Program-made: the position numbers and the translations under genes | The notes under the pieces: generated by a model | Seen by the model: only the letters and a program-made list of their open reading frames with translations | Databases searched by the model: none | Told to the model about the DNA's origin: nothing | NCBI GenBank assembly: GCA_003024985.2 | Contig: PXIH01S0000125.1 | Reading direction: 5' to 3' (one strand) | From: Euperipatoides rowelli | Lineage: Eukaryota; Onychophora; Udeonychophora; Euonychophora; Peripatopsidae | Length of the DNA: 14,228 nucleotides | In this document: positions 14,023-14,228 of the stretch, in pieces | Position numbering within the stretch: position 1 is the first letter of the stretch | Layout: each line of letters opens with the position of its first letter

Positions 14023-14228
14023 CTGAAAAGAAAAAAATATATATTAGAAGTAAAAAGGTAAACACTTTGGATAATTTCAGTCCCTTATTTTAAAGTAAAA
14101 ATTATTACTGAAGTAGATTATCAGGTGGGTTATATATATATATTTCTTGATTCATGCTGGGATTGTGTTCTTGGAAATAATGGAAATGCTCAGGGTTAAG
14201 GGAAGTGATAAAAACAAGAACAGCATTT
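14023..14228 (-). other. Partial PSME3IP1 intron, right edge
   Basis: Intron sequence upstream of the 14022 exon on the minus strand. It contains the polypyrimidine tract of the acceptor next to the exon and a short (TA)n run at 14130-14142. I see no coding match between here and the window end. Confidence 0.6.

Noticed and set aside
13784-14065. Taking the whole 93-codon minus-strand frame as the coding region
   Set aside because: Its ATG lies in the intron before a strong acceptor, and its end runs past the plausible donor into AT-rich intron. Only 13888-14022 matches the family.

Overview
This is an AT-rich stretch of animal (metazoan) nuclear DNA. GC content looks to be under about 30% by eye. 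It contains spliced exons with GT/AG borders, long introns, decayed transposons, simple repeats and two single N bases (2848, 12998), as expected of a draft assembly. The repeat types and the two relic coding regions suggest an invertebrate, but I cannot fix the phylum.

The one gene I can support runs on the minus strand. Four exons (14022-13888, 12378-12255, 9657-9602, 4685-4416) join in a consistent reading frame into 195 codons. They match the middle and C-terminal part of PSME3IP1 (FAM192A/NIP30/PIP30), the nuclear partner of the proteasome activator PA28gamma (PSME3). The 5' exons lie beyond the right edge. A strong splice donor at 4415 implies at least one more 3' exon, which I could not locate with confidence. 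The introns are about 1.5, 2.6 and 4.9 kb.

The rest is repeat-derived. Left of the gene: a possible retrotransposon tail (about 384-450), a nested hairpin (1204-1296), an unexplained richer-complexity island (1660-1890), a diverged direct repeat (1933-2248), a cruciform-like palindrome (2337-2384), a decayed P-element/THAP9-like transposase on the plus strand (2550-3080) and a roughly 128-bp tandem repeat (3939-4196). Inside the 4.9-kb intron: a roughly 150-bp tandem duplication (5286-5578), a 57-nt hairpin (5595-5651), an array of YY1-like, ETS-like and TTCTAGAA motifs (5641-6250) followed by more palindromes (to 6720), and an antisense pseudogene of an uncharacterised FEN/PIN-nuclease-like family (7216-8048). 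Two diverged copies of a roughly 0.55-0.6-kb repeat (10164-10790, 12888-13425) sit in direct orientation on either side of the 124-bp exon. A LINE-like fragment (11723-11854) and a possible pogo-like terminus (12549) are also present.

The most unusual signals are the YY1/ETS-like array with its neighbouring palindromes, and a strong excess of the heptamer TACAGTA/TACTGTA: 26 copies counted by eye, all between 3203 and 12208. I see no convincing tRNA or rRNA gene, no CRISPR array and no viral gene.
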